64,000 nucleotides of DNA from Eulemur rufifrons (lineage: Eukaryota > Chordata > Mammalia > Primates > Lemuridae): NCBI RefSeq assembly GCF_041146395.1, contig NC_090989.1, positions 221,868,843 through 221,932,842 on the forward strand, written 5' to 3'. The position numbers were made by a program, and so were the translations under genes. Positions within the stretch are counted from its first letter, which is position 1; the number at the start of each line of letters is the position of its first letter. Below are positions 22,830 to 34,114 of this stretch, one piece after another. The notes below the pieces were generated by a model. The model saw only the letters and a program-made list of their open reading frames with translations. It ran no database searches and was not told where the DNA came from.

Positions 22830-24713
22830 GCACAAATATTCCAAATCCCAAAAAAATTGTTCCCTTTTTTCTGCAATGTTTCTTTCAACCCATCATCCTG
22901 TTTTATATTTGATATTTAAAATTCCTCTTGTTTGAGCATGAGGAGATTCACTAAGTGAATGTACCTAGGTCCCTGAAGGAGGGAGCTGGGGAGAAGGCAA
23001 TTGCTAGGTGGATTTAGGGTTGAGGATGACCAAGAATTCATCTCAGGGAGGCAGTGGGAGATGGGATTGCCATTGTACAATCCACCACCCTGGCATTTAC
23101 CCCATTGTCCTATCGTACCTCACTTATGGAATACACACCCAAAAATAAAATTACTAAGAGTTTCACTATGGCAACAGCAGAGTATTAAACCCCAAGAGAA
23201 GACTGTCTTTTCTGAATATGGGGGTCTTTGCAACTCACTGGTGGCATGCTCATGAAGCTAGTCTTTTGTACATATTTATTTGGTTAGGCTTGGGGCTGGG
23301 AGAGCTAATGGAAAGTATAGCCAAAGCCTCTTGAAGTTATCCCTGGATCCTGCCACTATGAGGGTGCTGGCATCCTTTAAGGTGTTGTTCTTGTCTCATT
23401 CCAATGACTAAACTGGGAATCCTAGAGAGGAAAGAATCTCTTTATGTCCTGTGAACTCTCCCAAGGTGACCAGAGACCACTGGGGATAATGTGGGCAGTG
23501 TGGAAAGTCCATTGCAGGACATGCCAGCCTTTCCAACCCAACCCCAACCCCAGAAGGAAGATTCACACCACTTAGTGAGCATATCCAGTGGACTCACTGA
23601 GCAACATGTGAACTACTAAGCGAGCTAGAGGGAAGCAGATGGATGTAATTTGCATAAGCAAGCACTACATTCCAATGGGAAGACTCACATGTATTATGAG
23701 TAAAGAACTATTTATTCTCCAGTGTATCTCCAAAGGCTACTGCTCTGAATGTGCAACCTTTCAGGTACACACACACCTCCAGAGATGCAGTTTTCATTTG
23801 GCTTGGACTTTATTATAGCACACCTTTCCTTTAACGATTGGCACAGGTTTCTTGGGACAGAAGCTGTCCTGAGAGAATAGTGCAGAACACTAATCCAATC
23901 CAAACTGCAATTTGTCAGTGTCCATAGACCAAACAGATATCCATTCCCCCCCCCCACCGCCCCAAAAGCCCTTCTTTTCCATCTTACTCTGGTGGTTTAT
24001 ACAAGTTCGAGCCACCGACTCTGATGGACACAGTCACATATCTCCTTTCCATTGAGACGTTTGGACTGTAAAAAAAGGACCCTCACCCAAGCATAGTGGT
24101 GTCTCCTTCATCCTTCTCCAGGAGTTCAAGGCAGGGGGAAGGTACAGAGTTTAGGTCTGATGTGGAAAAATTGGTTCTTATTCTATTCAACCAGCAGTGA
24201 GTTCCTTCAGAAAAATTCTGAAGTTGTATCCAGGCCCAGTGGGAAAGCAGGCTATGACCATCAGAAGTAACTTTCTGGGGTGCCATGGCACAGAGGGTGA
24301 CAGTTGCACCACTTGTTCACTTTGTACCAGCTTAGGTGCTTGCTCTGGATTTCTTCCTGCATTTATTATGCTGTAAATTGAAATGATATTGGAAAATATT
24401 TTAGTTGAAATTCTGACTCATGGGCTAAATTTCCTAATGGGCTCCCCTATTAGGCCCTGCTGGCAGAAGTTCTCTCATGATATTATTTAAAGAAGCAAGA
24501 CGATTAGGGGAAGATGCTTTTGTTTATCACTTCAACGCTACAAATCCTTATTTATCAAAACGTTATTCCTACATCTATGCATATAAGGCTAAATAGTTTA
24601 AAACTCTTTGTTTGTAATTCTGGTGAGTTCTAAATTTGTTTAACAGTATTAATTGAAGAACTAATATAGGCCATGGCAAAAATTTTAGAGTGTACAAGAA
24701 AGTATTTCATGAA
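22830..24713. other. Unassigned, apparently non-repetitive non-coding DNA
   Basis: No gene. A C-run with interruptions lies at about 23945-23965. The frames 23001-23255 (84 codons, plus) and 23712-23957 (81 codons, minus) have no recognisable domains, and no convincing splice or promoter context is visible. Confidence 0.45.
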
Positions 24714-24741
24714 AAATATTATTATTTTAATAATAATATTT
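24714..24741. repeat. AT palindrome
   Basis: Perfect 13-base arms ('aaatattattatt' and 'aataataatattt') with a 2-base spacer. It is part of an AT-only tract that continues to about 24785 and is likely simple-sequence in origin. Confidence 0.85.
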
Positions 24742-24754
24742 ATATTATTAAGTA

Positions 24755-25290
24755 ATATTTAATACTAATATCTCATCATTAATAATTCTAAATTCTCCCT
24801 CCAGAAAGGCATTACTGATAAAAATTCTTTTTGTATCTTTCTAGAAATTTACTGTATGTAAACAAAAGTGTGTGTTTATACACATGGAGAGATATTTTAC
24901 ATATTATTCCGCATCTTGCTTTTATTTCCACATAAAATTATATCTAAGAGACAGTTCCATAGCAGCACAAATATATCTGTCTCATTTTTTAACATCTGTA
25001 TATATTTTCATTTCAAAGATGTTCCTTAATTTATGTCACAAATCACCCAAAGAGGATGGTTTCTAGATTTTCACAATTTATCTATACTGTTTTGCAAACA
25101 ATATTGAAAAAAAAAAAAACCTACAAAAAAACAAAAATAAAAACTTCCTGAGTATGTTTTTGTCCACGTGTGCACATACATGTATAAGATGATTTTCTAG
25201 AGGTGAATTTACCAGCTCAAAAGATATCTGCATTTAAAATTTGTATCAGTATATTCCAGCTACACTCCAAGAAGCTTGTATGTTTGGCTA
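24755..25290 (-). repeat. Ancient L1 (L1M-type) fragment
   Basis: Antisense L1M-like text: 'ttattccgcatcttgctttt', 'gagacagttccatagcagca', then 'gaggtgaatttaccagctca' (the 'ggtggaattgctgggtca' theme). An A-rich insert lies at 25109-25142. Strongly diverged. Confidence 0.6.
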
Positions 25291-26421
25291 GCATTTAAAA
25301 AACTGTGCTGAAATAGAAAAAAAAGACAAAAACCAAAACAAATGATGATGAAATGAATTAATATGTTACAACATGTTGAAGGTAAAAGGAAACAGTAATT
25401 TAAATGTAATCCAGAAACAATAAGTAGTTTAATTCAATTTACCAAACATTTATGTAGTACCTATCATGTGCAGAGCAGTGTAAGATGGATGAGGCGAGGA
25501 GGCAGGTGAGCATAGGTGAGCATGGCTGCATGCTTGTCTCTATCCTCCAGGACTCCACAGTCCACTAGTGCAGGCAGAGTATGGGTAAAAACAGGTGTTA
25601 CGAGAGCACAGGTGAGAAGCTTTCAGTTAAGTGTGATGTTGATAGAGAGGAACTTGTGTTTATGGTACTTTTTTGTACCTCAAACATCCTTCTGCTTTAG
25701 CCTATAAAATTTATGTACAATTCAGGACAAAGTGATGTACAAGCCATTCCCTATTCACTATGGGTTGAATTCTAAAACTTGGTTAAGTACATTTAGAGCT
25801 CAGAGTATTTTTCTCCACAAAAACATTGCCATAAATTTTTTTGATTCCTAAAGCATCGCATAAAAGCATACTTACCCATAACGAAAACAGTGCTTCTGTA
25901 GTTAAAGAAGGCAGCAATGTTGTGGCAAAAACAGGTAATTAAGCAAAAGATAAAAACAATACACTTAAATTTGAATACGTAGCTCACCATCAAAGCCTAC
26001 ACTTGATCAATACCAGGTTTAGTTAGAGGAAGATGAAAAGATCTTTGGAGATTCTAAGGATACTGACTGGTTCTCTGAAGAGGCACTAGGTAGGAGTCAA
26101 CCACTCTATCATTTCTACTTTTTGTCCTCATATACTGCCTTTCGTTTGTAATTCTTGGAAATGGATCAGAGGGAGAGGTTTTCCTAAGGTGAAAAGAAAA
26201 AGTTAGAAGAAAGAGTAGAAAGAAAAATAAGTTCACATAGGGTATATATATCTATGTGAGAAAGAGGTGACCTGAAATGGAATTGAGAAATGTATGATGA
26301 GCAGTGATGAAGCTTAGAGTCAGACAGTTCTGCAGCTGACCAACAGGTCATAAGGTTTGTCCTCAACCCTGTCACTAGTCTTTGGAAGGGAGGGTGAGCT
26401 TTGGTAATGCTTGGTTTAAAC
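25291..26421. other. Unassigned AT-rich non-coding DNA
   Basis: No gene. About 25435-25480 ('ccaaacatttatgtagtacc') resembles an old SINE/LINE-like start but is too short to assign. The overlapping minus frames at 25793-26375 have no recognisable domains. Confidence 0.45.
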
Positions 26422-26609
26422 CACTAGTTTCCAAACTTGGAAGTACTTCCAAGTCATTTGTAAATTTTGGAATTGTAGATTCTTGGGCCCTAATACAGGA
26501 GATTTGATTCAGGAAGTTAGGGGCAGATCTCAGGAATCTGTATTTTGTTGTCCAGGAGTATGAAGCTATCTAGGTGATTCTGATGCAAAGCCAGGATTGA
26601 GAACCACTA
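26422..26609 (+). mobile_element. MER5A DNA transposon remnant (hAT-Charlie, non-autonomous)
   Basis: Starts at 'cactagtttccaaact' (compare the MER5A terminus CAGTGGTTCTCAA), has 'agattcttgggccc' and 'gatttgattcaggaagttag' inside, and ends at 'ggattgagaaccacta', the reverse complement of the start. The terminal inverted repeats are still recognisable. No 8-bp target duplication is preserved. Confidence 0.8.
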
Positions 26610-27179
26610 CAGGAAAGGATTCCATAGCCTTGGGTCTAAAGGGAAGACAGACTATAACCTGTTGATGGTGTAAGAAATATATGTTTAGGCCAAGTGTTTA
26701 TAATGTAGAAAATGCTTATTTGAATCTCAGGGAAATTCATTCTCCTCTTTTTGGAAAAGTGTGTGACCTGGAGCCTCTGTTCTTAGGGACAGGATGGTAA
26801 ACAAGGTAGGTCCCTCCCTGATGCCTTTGAGTTTAGACTCTAGTTTTTGCTCTGTTCAGAAATCTTAAAGAGTGACTGTCATTGCACTGTACCTAATGCC
26901 TGGGCTCCAACCACAGATATAATTCACTTGTTCTGGGATGAGACTCATTCACTGGTATTTTTCTAAAGCTCAAAAGCTACAGTATTGAGAACACTGTCCA
27001 GTTTTGCATGGGATTGAAGAAGTAACAATAAACTCTCTCCAGATTTTCACCTCTCTCAAGTCAGCTCCCCTCCTCCTCTTGATTTCTGGTGTAGGGAAAG
27101 ACATAGTATTGTCAAAAAGTGTTGAGATGGAGAGAGAGAATATATTGTTCATCATGCTAAGAAGTGAAGAATGCTAAGA
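26610..27179. other. Unassigned non-coding DNA
   Basis: No gene and no confident repeat between the MER5A and the CpG-retaining block that follows. Confidence 0.5.
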
Positions 27180-27610
27180 GAAACGGAACTCTGATCATTA
27201 GTGACTCACAGGAGCTTTTTCCTGTGTCTGTAGCATCCTTCCCTTTCCCAGCTGATGGCTACTGTAGAGAACTCTCCACCCAATCCGGGAATTGGAGAGC
27301 AGAGGAAACCGTCTGTCTCTAAGGATGGCTGCTTCACCCAGCAGCAAATTAGCCCATTGTTTTTATTGTCAGATTCAGCCAATGTGCTAGCAAATGTTTA
27401 ACTTTCTGCTCTGGAAAAAAACAAAATCTCTGATTGGTAACGTTTTCCAATTTCATGGTATATATAATCTCCTATAACTGATTTCAAGCTGATGGCAGTT
27501 TAACAAAACAATCAGCTTGCAAAGTTCTGAAAACTGAACCATCAGCTCTCCTGAGCTGGCATGAGTCAGTTCCAGCAAACCACTAGTTATCTTTTCGTTC
27601 CCCCCACATT
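27180..27610. promoter_or_regulatory. Candidate conserved non-coding element
   Basis: Seen: non-repetitive text with five CpGs ('gaaacggaac', 'aatccgggaatt', 'aaaccgtctg', 'gtaacgttttcc', 'ttttcgttcc'), a consensus AP-1 site TGAGTCA at 27562-27568, and the words 'caaattagcccattg' and 'gattcagccaatgtg' (CCAAT-like). Inference: possible enhancer. No alignment or chromatin evidence is available here. Confidence 0.25.
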
Positions 27611-27885
27611 CCAATCATTTTTATGTTCAGCATTTTCTTTTGCATAAACATACATTTGGCACTTTATTGTATGTAAGTTATATCTCAATTAAACAACAAA
27701 AATAAAAACCAAAAGAAGACAGGCTTTATCCTTTTTACTATGACAATGATTTACATCTCTGTCCTGTTTGTATTTCATGTACAGGGACAACTTGTTGCTA
27801 ATCAATATGTACTGTTAATGCTCTCCACTGACATGAACATCACAACTGAAAATACCGTATGATATTTCTGTTCATCAAGGTCCTA
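27611..27885. other. Unassigned, possible old L1 3' end
   Basis: The piece 'gcactttattgtatgtaagt' followed by 'tatatctcaattaaacaaca' resembles the very 3' end of an old L1 in sense orientation, with an A-rich tail. Too short to be sure. Confidence 0.35.
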
Positions 27886-29798
27886 CTAGAAAAGATTCCT
27901 AGAATTGATAAATAAACTCAGCAAAGTCTCAGTTTACAAAATCAATATACGCAAATCAGCAGCATTTCTATATACTAATAACAATCAGGCTAAGAGTCAA
28001 AGCAAGGACTCAATACCATTTACAGTAGCTACTAAGAAAATAAAATACCTAGGAATATACTTAACCAAGGAGATGAAAGATCTCTACCAGGAGAACAACA
28101 AAACACTGATTAAAAAAAATCATAGATGACACAAACAAATGGAAAAACATTCCATACTCATGGATTGGTAGAATCAACATCGTTAAAATGTCTATATTGC
28201 CCAAAGTGATTTACAGATATAACACAACCCCCATCAAAATATCAACATATTCACAGAATCTAGAAAAAATAATTCTAAGCTTCATTTGGAACCAAAAAAG
28301 AGCCCGGATTGCCAAAGCAATCTTAAGCAAAAAGAACAAATCTGGAGGCATCACATTACCTGACTTCAAATTATACTATTAGGCTATAGAAACCAAAACA
28401 GCATGATATTGGTATAAAAGTAGAGACATAGACCAATGGAACAGAATAGAGAACCCGGAAATAAAAACATCTATCTACAACCAACTGATCTTCAACAAAG
28501 CAGACAACAACATACACTGGGGAAAGGAACCCTATTCAATAAATGGTGCTCGGAGAACTGAAGAGTCACATGCAGAAGAATGAAACAGGACCCTATCTCT
28601 TGCCAGACACAAAAATTAGTTCAAGATGGATAAAAGACTTAAATGTAAGGCATGAAACCATAAACATTCTAGAAGAAAATATAGGAAAAACTCCTCTAGA
28701 CATTGGCCTAGGAGAAGAATTTTTTACTAAAACCCCAAAAGCAAACACAGCAACAACAAAACTAAATAAATGATACTTAAATAAATTTAAAAGCTTCTGC
28801 ACAGCAAAGGAAATAGCCAACGGGGTAAGTAGACAACTTACAGAATGGGAGAAAATATTCGCATGCTATACATTCGACAAAGAGCTAATATCCAGGAACT
28901 CAAACAAATCAGCAAGAAAAAAAAAGATAAAACAACTCCATCAAAAAGTGGGCAAAAGATATGAATGGAAGTTTGTCAAAAGTAGATAGACAAATGGCCA
29001 AGAAACATATGAAAAAATGCTCAACATCACTAATCATCAGGGAAATACAAATTAAAACCACAGTGAGATAACACCTTCCCCTTGTCAGAATGGCCATTAC
29101 TAAAAAGTCAGTAAACAATAGATGCTGGCATGGATGCAGAGAGAAAGGAACACTTAAACACTGTTGGTGGGACTGCAAATTAGTACACCCTCTATGAAAA
29201 ACAGTGTGGGGATTTCACAAAGAAATAAATGTAGACCTGCCATTCAATCTAGCAATCCCACTACTGGGTGTCTACCCAAAGGAAAAGAAGTCATTTTATC
29301 AAAGAGACAGCTGCCCTCAAATGCTTATTGCAGCCCAATTCACAATTGCAAACATATGGAATCAACCTAAGTGCTCTTCAATTCATGAGTGGATAAAGAA
29401 AATGTGATACACACACACACACACACACACACATACATACACCATGGAGTACTACTCAGATATAAAAGGAATGAAATAATGTCTTTTGCAGCAACTTCGA
29501 TGGAACTGGAGATCATTATCCCAAGTGAATTATCTCAGGAACAGAAAAACAAACACCACAAAGTCTCACTAATAATTGGGAGCTAAACAATGGGTACAAA
29601 TGGTCACAAACAGATGTAAAGGACATTGGAAACCAAGAACGGGGGAGTTTGGGAGGGGAGTGTGATAAAAACTTACCTATTGGGTACAGTGAACACTATT
29701 TTGATGAAGGGAACACTAAAAGCCTGCCTTAGCCTTATACAAGGTATCCATGTAACAAAAATGTTTGTACTCCCTAATATTTTGAAATTTAAAAAAAT
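27886..29798 (+). mobile_element. 5'-truncated L1 (ORF2 C-terminal half and 3' UTR)
   Basis: Sense L1 from the end of the reverse transcriptase region to the 3' end. Translated pieces are unmistakable: 27905-28129 ([20 protein letters not shown]), 28188-28382 ([18 protein letters not shown], then a TAG stop at 28380-28382), 28543-28773 (KDLNVRHETINILEENIGK) and 29204-29407 (FNLAIPLLGVYPKEKKSFYQ). They lie in different frames, so the copy is inactive. The 3' UTR ends 'actccctaatattttgaaat' and a short A tail at 29792-29797. No target duplication could be established. The minus frames over it are antisense shadows. Confidence 0.95.
29409..29441. repeat. (CA)n/(CATA)n microsatellite inside L1 ORF2
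   Basis: A run of about 12 AC units followed by two CATA units, between L1 codons for the WIKKM region and 'accatggagtactactcaga'. L1 elements normally carry a short TA/CA stretch at this position, so the microsatellite expanded from L1's own seed. Confidence 0.9.
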
Positions 29799-30136
29799 GC
29801 CTTCCAAAAGAAAACTTATACTAATAGAGTTATAGTTTTCCCTAAACTGGAAAAAAAAACATTTCATTTTAATGTTTGCCTCTGTTCAAAATCTAGATAA
29901 ATGGCCCGGATACCTATTATTTATGGTTTATTTGTGACCCTCAAGCCACTAATTAGATGGCTTTGTGAAGTAAAGCTTGACTCATGATGTGCAAGTTTTT
30001 ATAGATTTTTAAAGACACAATGGATGTATATTTAAATTAAATTTACCAAATAGTTATAGGAAAAGGAGAGGTTGTTTTCTGAGCAATTATTATCCAAAAC
30101 CCTATGGGAACAAGGTTGCATAGAAAAGCAAAGATA
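29799..30136. other. Unassigned non-coding DNA
   Basis: Short spacer between the L1 and an Alu; no gene or repeat recognised. Confidence 0.5.
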
Positions 30137-30453
30137 GGCCACGTGCATTGGCTCACGCCTGTAATCCTAGGACTCTGGGAGGCTGAGGTGGGAGGATCGT
30201 TTGAGTTCAGGAGCTCGAGACTAGCCTGAGCAAGAGCGAGACCCCGTCTCTACTAAAAATAGAAAGAAATTATCTGGACAACTAAAAATGTATATAGAAA
30301 AAATTAGCTGGGCATGGTGGTACATGCCTGTAGTCCCAGCTACTCGGGAGGCTGAGGCAGAAGGATCACTTGACCCCAGGAGTTTGAGGTTGCTGTGAGC
30401 TAGGCTGACACCACGGCACTCTAGCCCGGGCAACAGAGCGAGACTCTGTCTCA

Positions 30454-30490
<37 letters not shown>

Positions 30491-30501
30491 GAAAAGAAAA
30501 G
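30137..30501 (+). mobile_element. Strepsirrhine-type dimeric Alu with (GAAAA)n tail
   Basis: Left arm starts 'ggccacgtgcattggctcac', with A box/B box region 'gttcaggagctcgagactag'. The middle linker reads 'aaattatctggacaactaaa' and continues with a TATATAG-containing stretch, and the right arm has 'gtgagctaggctgacaccac' and 'cggcactctagcccgggcaa'. This linker and the GCTAGGCTGAC word are features I know from lemur/galago Alus and not from human subfamilies. The tail is A18 followed by six GAAAA units (30471-30501). The frame 30221-30511 on the minus strand is an Alu artefact. Confidence 0.93.
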
Positions 30502-31224
30502 ATATTTGCAAATATTCACAAATGAACCGACCACTTCTAATAGTACTATCCCCTCAAACAGCCCTTTCCACTTGACATCTTGTCTGTTTAAACAGTGAAC
30601 AAAATACAAGGCAAATGAATTTTAGAGTGAAGTTGAAAATCCTTCAATAGGTGGAATTTCACTGAAGGCAATGTTGGTGAAAGGCTTGAATCTTATGCTG
30701 ATCTGGTTGAGGTAGCTGAGTGAAGAATTGAAGAAAAGAAATCTAAGGATAGGTTCTCCAAAGGTAAATTATTTGAATATCAAAATATTAATACAATTGA
30801 GAGAAACCTTTGCAAAAATGGATAGATACTTTTGCCAAAATGGCTATGATACCAAGTATCAAATAATTTTGGTCCCACCTAGCAAAAACAAAAACAAAAC
30901 CACAAAACAAAACAAATGGAGTAGAGTCATTGTTCTTAAAAACAATAGGCTAATTCTAAGAATCAGCACATAGATGCAATTATATTAATAATTGAATTTC
31001 TTGACATATAACACAAAATAAGTTATTTTTATAATTCAAATTCCTTTATTCCTGGATAAACTCCCATTCAAACTTTTCATTCCCACTGTTTACAATAAAA
31101 TGTGTTTTCCTGTGTTAAATAGAGTCAAGTTAGTCTTTTCCTCGTAACAGTTATCTTTAAATAACCACAGTGACCTAGCCATGAATTCTATTTCCATCCA
31201 GAGTTGCCAGGTCTCTACTTTTTT
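30502..31224. other. Unassigned non-coding DNA
   Basis: No gene. An AAAAC-type simple stretch lies at about 30886-30915. Nothing else recognised. Confidence 0.5.
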
Positions 31225-31450
31225 AGTAATATTAACAACAATAGTAATTGGTAAGAATTTACTGTGTACTATTCCACTATGACTATGCACTGTTCTAAGT
31301 ACTCTACAGGCATCTTCTCCTTTAATCCTACAAAAATCCTGTGAGGTAGAAACTTCTATTACCATAATTTTAGATATGAAGTAACTGAAACAGAACAATG
31401 TTAAGCACCTTGCTAAGGAGGGAAGCAGGATGTGGACACAGGGATGTTGG
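31225..31450 (-). repeat. MIR SINE (antisense)
   Basis: Antisense MIR: 'gcactgttctaagtactcta', 'ctttaatcctacaaaaatcc', 'gtgaggtagaaacttctatt' and 'ttaagcaccttgctaaggag'. The overlapping minus frames of 133 and 153 codons (31090-31831) span it and show no domain. Confidence 0.75.
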
Positions 31451-32819
31451 AGTCTGCTGCCCATGTTGCCCACTGACATAGCAGAGCCCAAAAATACCTA
31501 AACTCTCAACTCCTCGAAATCTGATGGTGAAGGGCCTACGAGTTATATTCTTTTCTCCTTTAAAGCACAAAATAAGTATTATATAAACAGGAATAAATAT
31601 ATATGTATGCCAGGAAATTCTCTCCCTAGTAACTGGCTTATTCACATACCAGAGTAAAAGACACTGCAAGAAACTGCCACACGGACTGCTTGCTTCATGC
31701 AAAGAAAAATATTGTACAATATTTGGACAATAATTTAAATAAGAGCTAACCATATACACCTTACCTGTTCTAGTAGTTACTAAAATAGAATTAATTCCAG
31801 GCTGTTGAGTAATGTTGTTAACAATAATCATGGTGCTCTTGGTTTCTGTTAGATGAAGAAAAAAGCATGTTATAGCTCTTGAAGTTATTTATTATTATCT
31901 AAAAGCCCCAATTTAATAGGATGAAAAGATATATTCTTTACATAAGAAAAAAACATGGTCCAGCAGTGAAAATTTAAATTAGAACAATTTTGTATGATAG
32001 AAGCATATTCTTTTCCTTAGATTAGTGCTTTTTCTAGCTTTTTTATAGCTACCGAGGGAAATAAAATCAAAAGGATCATAAATGCCTTTGTACCACTGTA
32101 AAATTCAGCATTATCTCAGCAATATTTTTCTGGTTTATTTTTTATTAAATATTTAATTTGTGCATCATGGAGTTCCTTCCATATCTAAGCTCACAGTTTA
32201 AAAAGTAATGGTCTGTGCTTTAATATTATGCAATGTAAGAAACAACATTTTCTAACCAAATTGGTTTATTGTTCATTGATAATCTGTGGAGTGGAACAGG
32301 GAAAGACATTACAGATTGCTTTAAATAATTTAAGAAAATACCAATGGATATTTTGGAACATGAGCAGTGGCTGAAGCTACATCTCTGGCCAGCAAAATTA
32401 AAGCAATTAGATAGTGTCAGAAGTTCATCACTGATGAGACCGCTAGACTTTTTCAAGCTCAGAACTGGGAAATTAAATGAAGGGCTGAGAAGGATACAAT
32501 GTGTTTTTCTCTGAAGATTAGTCGTCTTCCTTTTGCTGTGTAGTAAGAATCATGTCACAAACCCTATTTTCCTTTTTGCCTTGACTGCCAAGACGTTCAG
32601 AAGTAAGATTTTGGCTCAAATTCAGGATCTTGTATGAAACCTGTATTTTCCTCTAAGTCTCCCCTCTCCTCCAGCCCCTCTTCCTCATCCTTATTACTTG
32701 ACTTCCCCTCTTTTAGTCTTCTGTTCATAGTTTTGTTTTTGTTTTTTTCTTGTTTCCATGCATCATACGGTGTATTATTTTAGTTTTTGCAAAGTGTTTT
32801 GAGTCCTTGAAGGGACACT
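31451..32819. other. Unassigned non-coding DNA
   Basis: No gene or confident repeat. The segment 32500-32600 ('gaagattagtcgtcttcctt') is non-repetitive and could be conserved, but nothing in the sequence alone proves it. Confidence 0.45.
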
Positions 32820-33070
32820 AAACTGCATGGGCTCTGGAGTCAAACTGCCGGGTCCAGCTTTCAATTCAGCAACTCGAGACCGGTGTGATCTTGGACCATC
32901 ACTGAATCCATCTGTCATTCATTTTTCTCATCTATAGAATAGGGAAATAATGGTACCTGTCTCCTGGGTTGTGAGGATTCAATAAGGGAATAGTGTATAT
33001 ATGAAATGCTTTAAGAAGTGGGTCTGGCACATGTTAACAACACGTGCTCAACAAATATTATTTATTAAAG
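32820..33070 (+). repeat. MIR SINE (sense, near full length)
   Basis: Sense MIR in order: 'catgggctctggagtcaaac', 'ccgggtccagctttcaattc', 'gtgtgatcttggaccatcac', 'atagggaaataatggtacct', 'gttgtgaggattcaataagg' and 'gctcaacaaatattatttat'. Confidence 0.9.
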
Positions 33071-33589
33071 AGATGGATGAGCAGACATGCTCAGAGGGAA
33101 ATATAAATAGGCAAATCTACGAGAAAAGGCTTTTTAGAAATAACCATAGATGTAACTATCTTATCTTTTTAAAAAATTGACTTAATGACCACCCTGATAG
33201 CAAAATGTGGTTCTGATACTGATCAGCTGTAATAGCCAGGAGAGAAATCTCACAAATGTAGAAGTTGCCATCAGTGAGGGCACAAAGTGCTGGCAACTAG
33301 ATCTGAAATGTTTTAGTCTCCTTATATGAAGAAATCAGGCAGGCATGTGTTTTATGACTTTAGTCTCAATTAGCTCCTCTCTGATACTATTTATTACAGA
33401 TCTGGGCCTGCTCATTCTACCACCTAATACCTAATTGAGAGATCCAGTACCAAAAAAAAAAATTATGCATCCCATTCTCTACTCTTTTCTCTGACCTCCT
33501 TCTTTTGTACTTTCCTGGTACAAAGACATCTGTGATGTCTCCTTGAAGGAGTAGAGGAAAGATACATACATCTGAAATTTGTTGATTCC
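33071..33589. other. Unassigned non-coding DNA
   Basis: No gene or named repeat. A run of A lies at 33453-33462. Confidence 0.5.
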
Positions 33590-33790
33590 CTCTGTATCAA
33601 CCAGGTCCTGTTCTAGAAACTCTACGTGCACCCTCCTGCCATAGGCAGTTGTTAGTATCTCCACTTACATTCCAGGTTCAGGGGAGTTAAATGAACCTCC
33701 CAGCACCCTATAGTTAGTAAGTGGAAGAGTTGGATTCAAACTCAGCTCTATACGGCACTAAAGTCCACTCTCTTCCTGTTCTATATCTCT
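33590..33790 (-). repeat. MIR SINE (antisense)
   Basis: Antisense MIR: 'ccaggtcctgttctagaaac', 'gttagtaagtggaagagttg', 'gattcaaactcagctctata' and 'aaagtccactctcttcctgt'. Confidence 0.75.
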
Positions 33791-34114
33791 CTAATCTCTC
33801 TGCTGCAAAGTCTATGGACAAAGATAGAGCTACAATGCGTTAATTCTCTCTTGCTTAATTAGGAATCTGTAACAACGGATGTAGGGTCTGAGTTACAATT
33901 CCCTGTTGTAAGTTTCTGAAGAAAGTTTTTGCTGGGCAGTTTAATATTATTCGTTTCATGGTCAAGATTGTAGTCTCGTGGCTACAGCCTTCTAACAGTC
34001 CCTCATCCTTTACTCTTTGTGGCCCTATCCATTCCTGATTGTTCACAGCTAAGCTAATTTCTTAAAACACTCTCTCATAGCAAGACATCTTTATTAGTTA
34101 AGGTATAGCTATAC
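33791..34114. other. Unassigned non-coding DNA
   Basis: No gene or repeat recognised just upstream of the L1 tail at 34115. Confidence 0.5.

Noticed and set aside
30221..30511. 96-codon minus-strand frame with a phenylalanine-rich start
   Set aside because: It is translated antisense Alu including its A-rich tail.
31370..31831. 153-codon minus-strand open frame, overlapping another of 133 codons
   Set aside because: It crosses an antisense MIR and shows no recognisable domain; overlapping frames on one strand suggest low stop density by chance.
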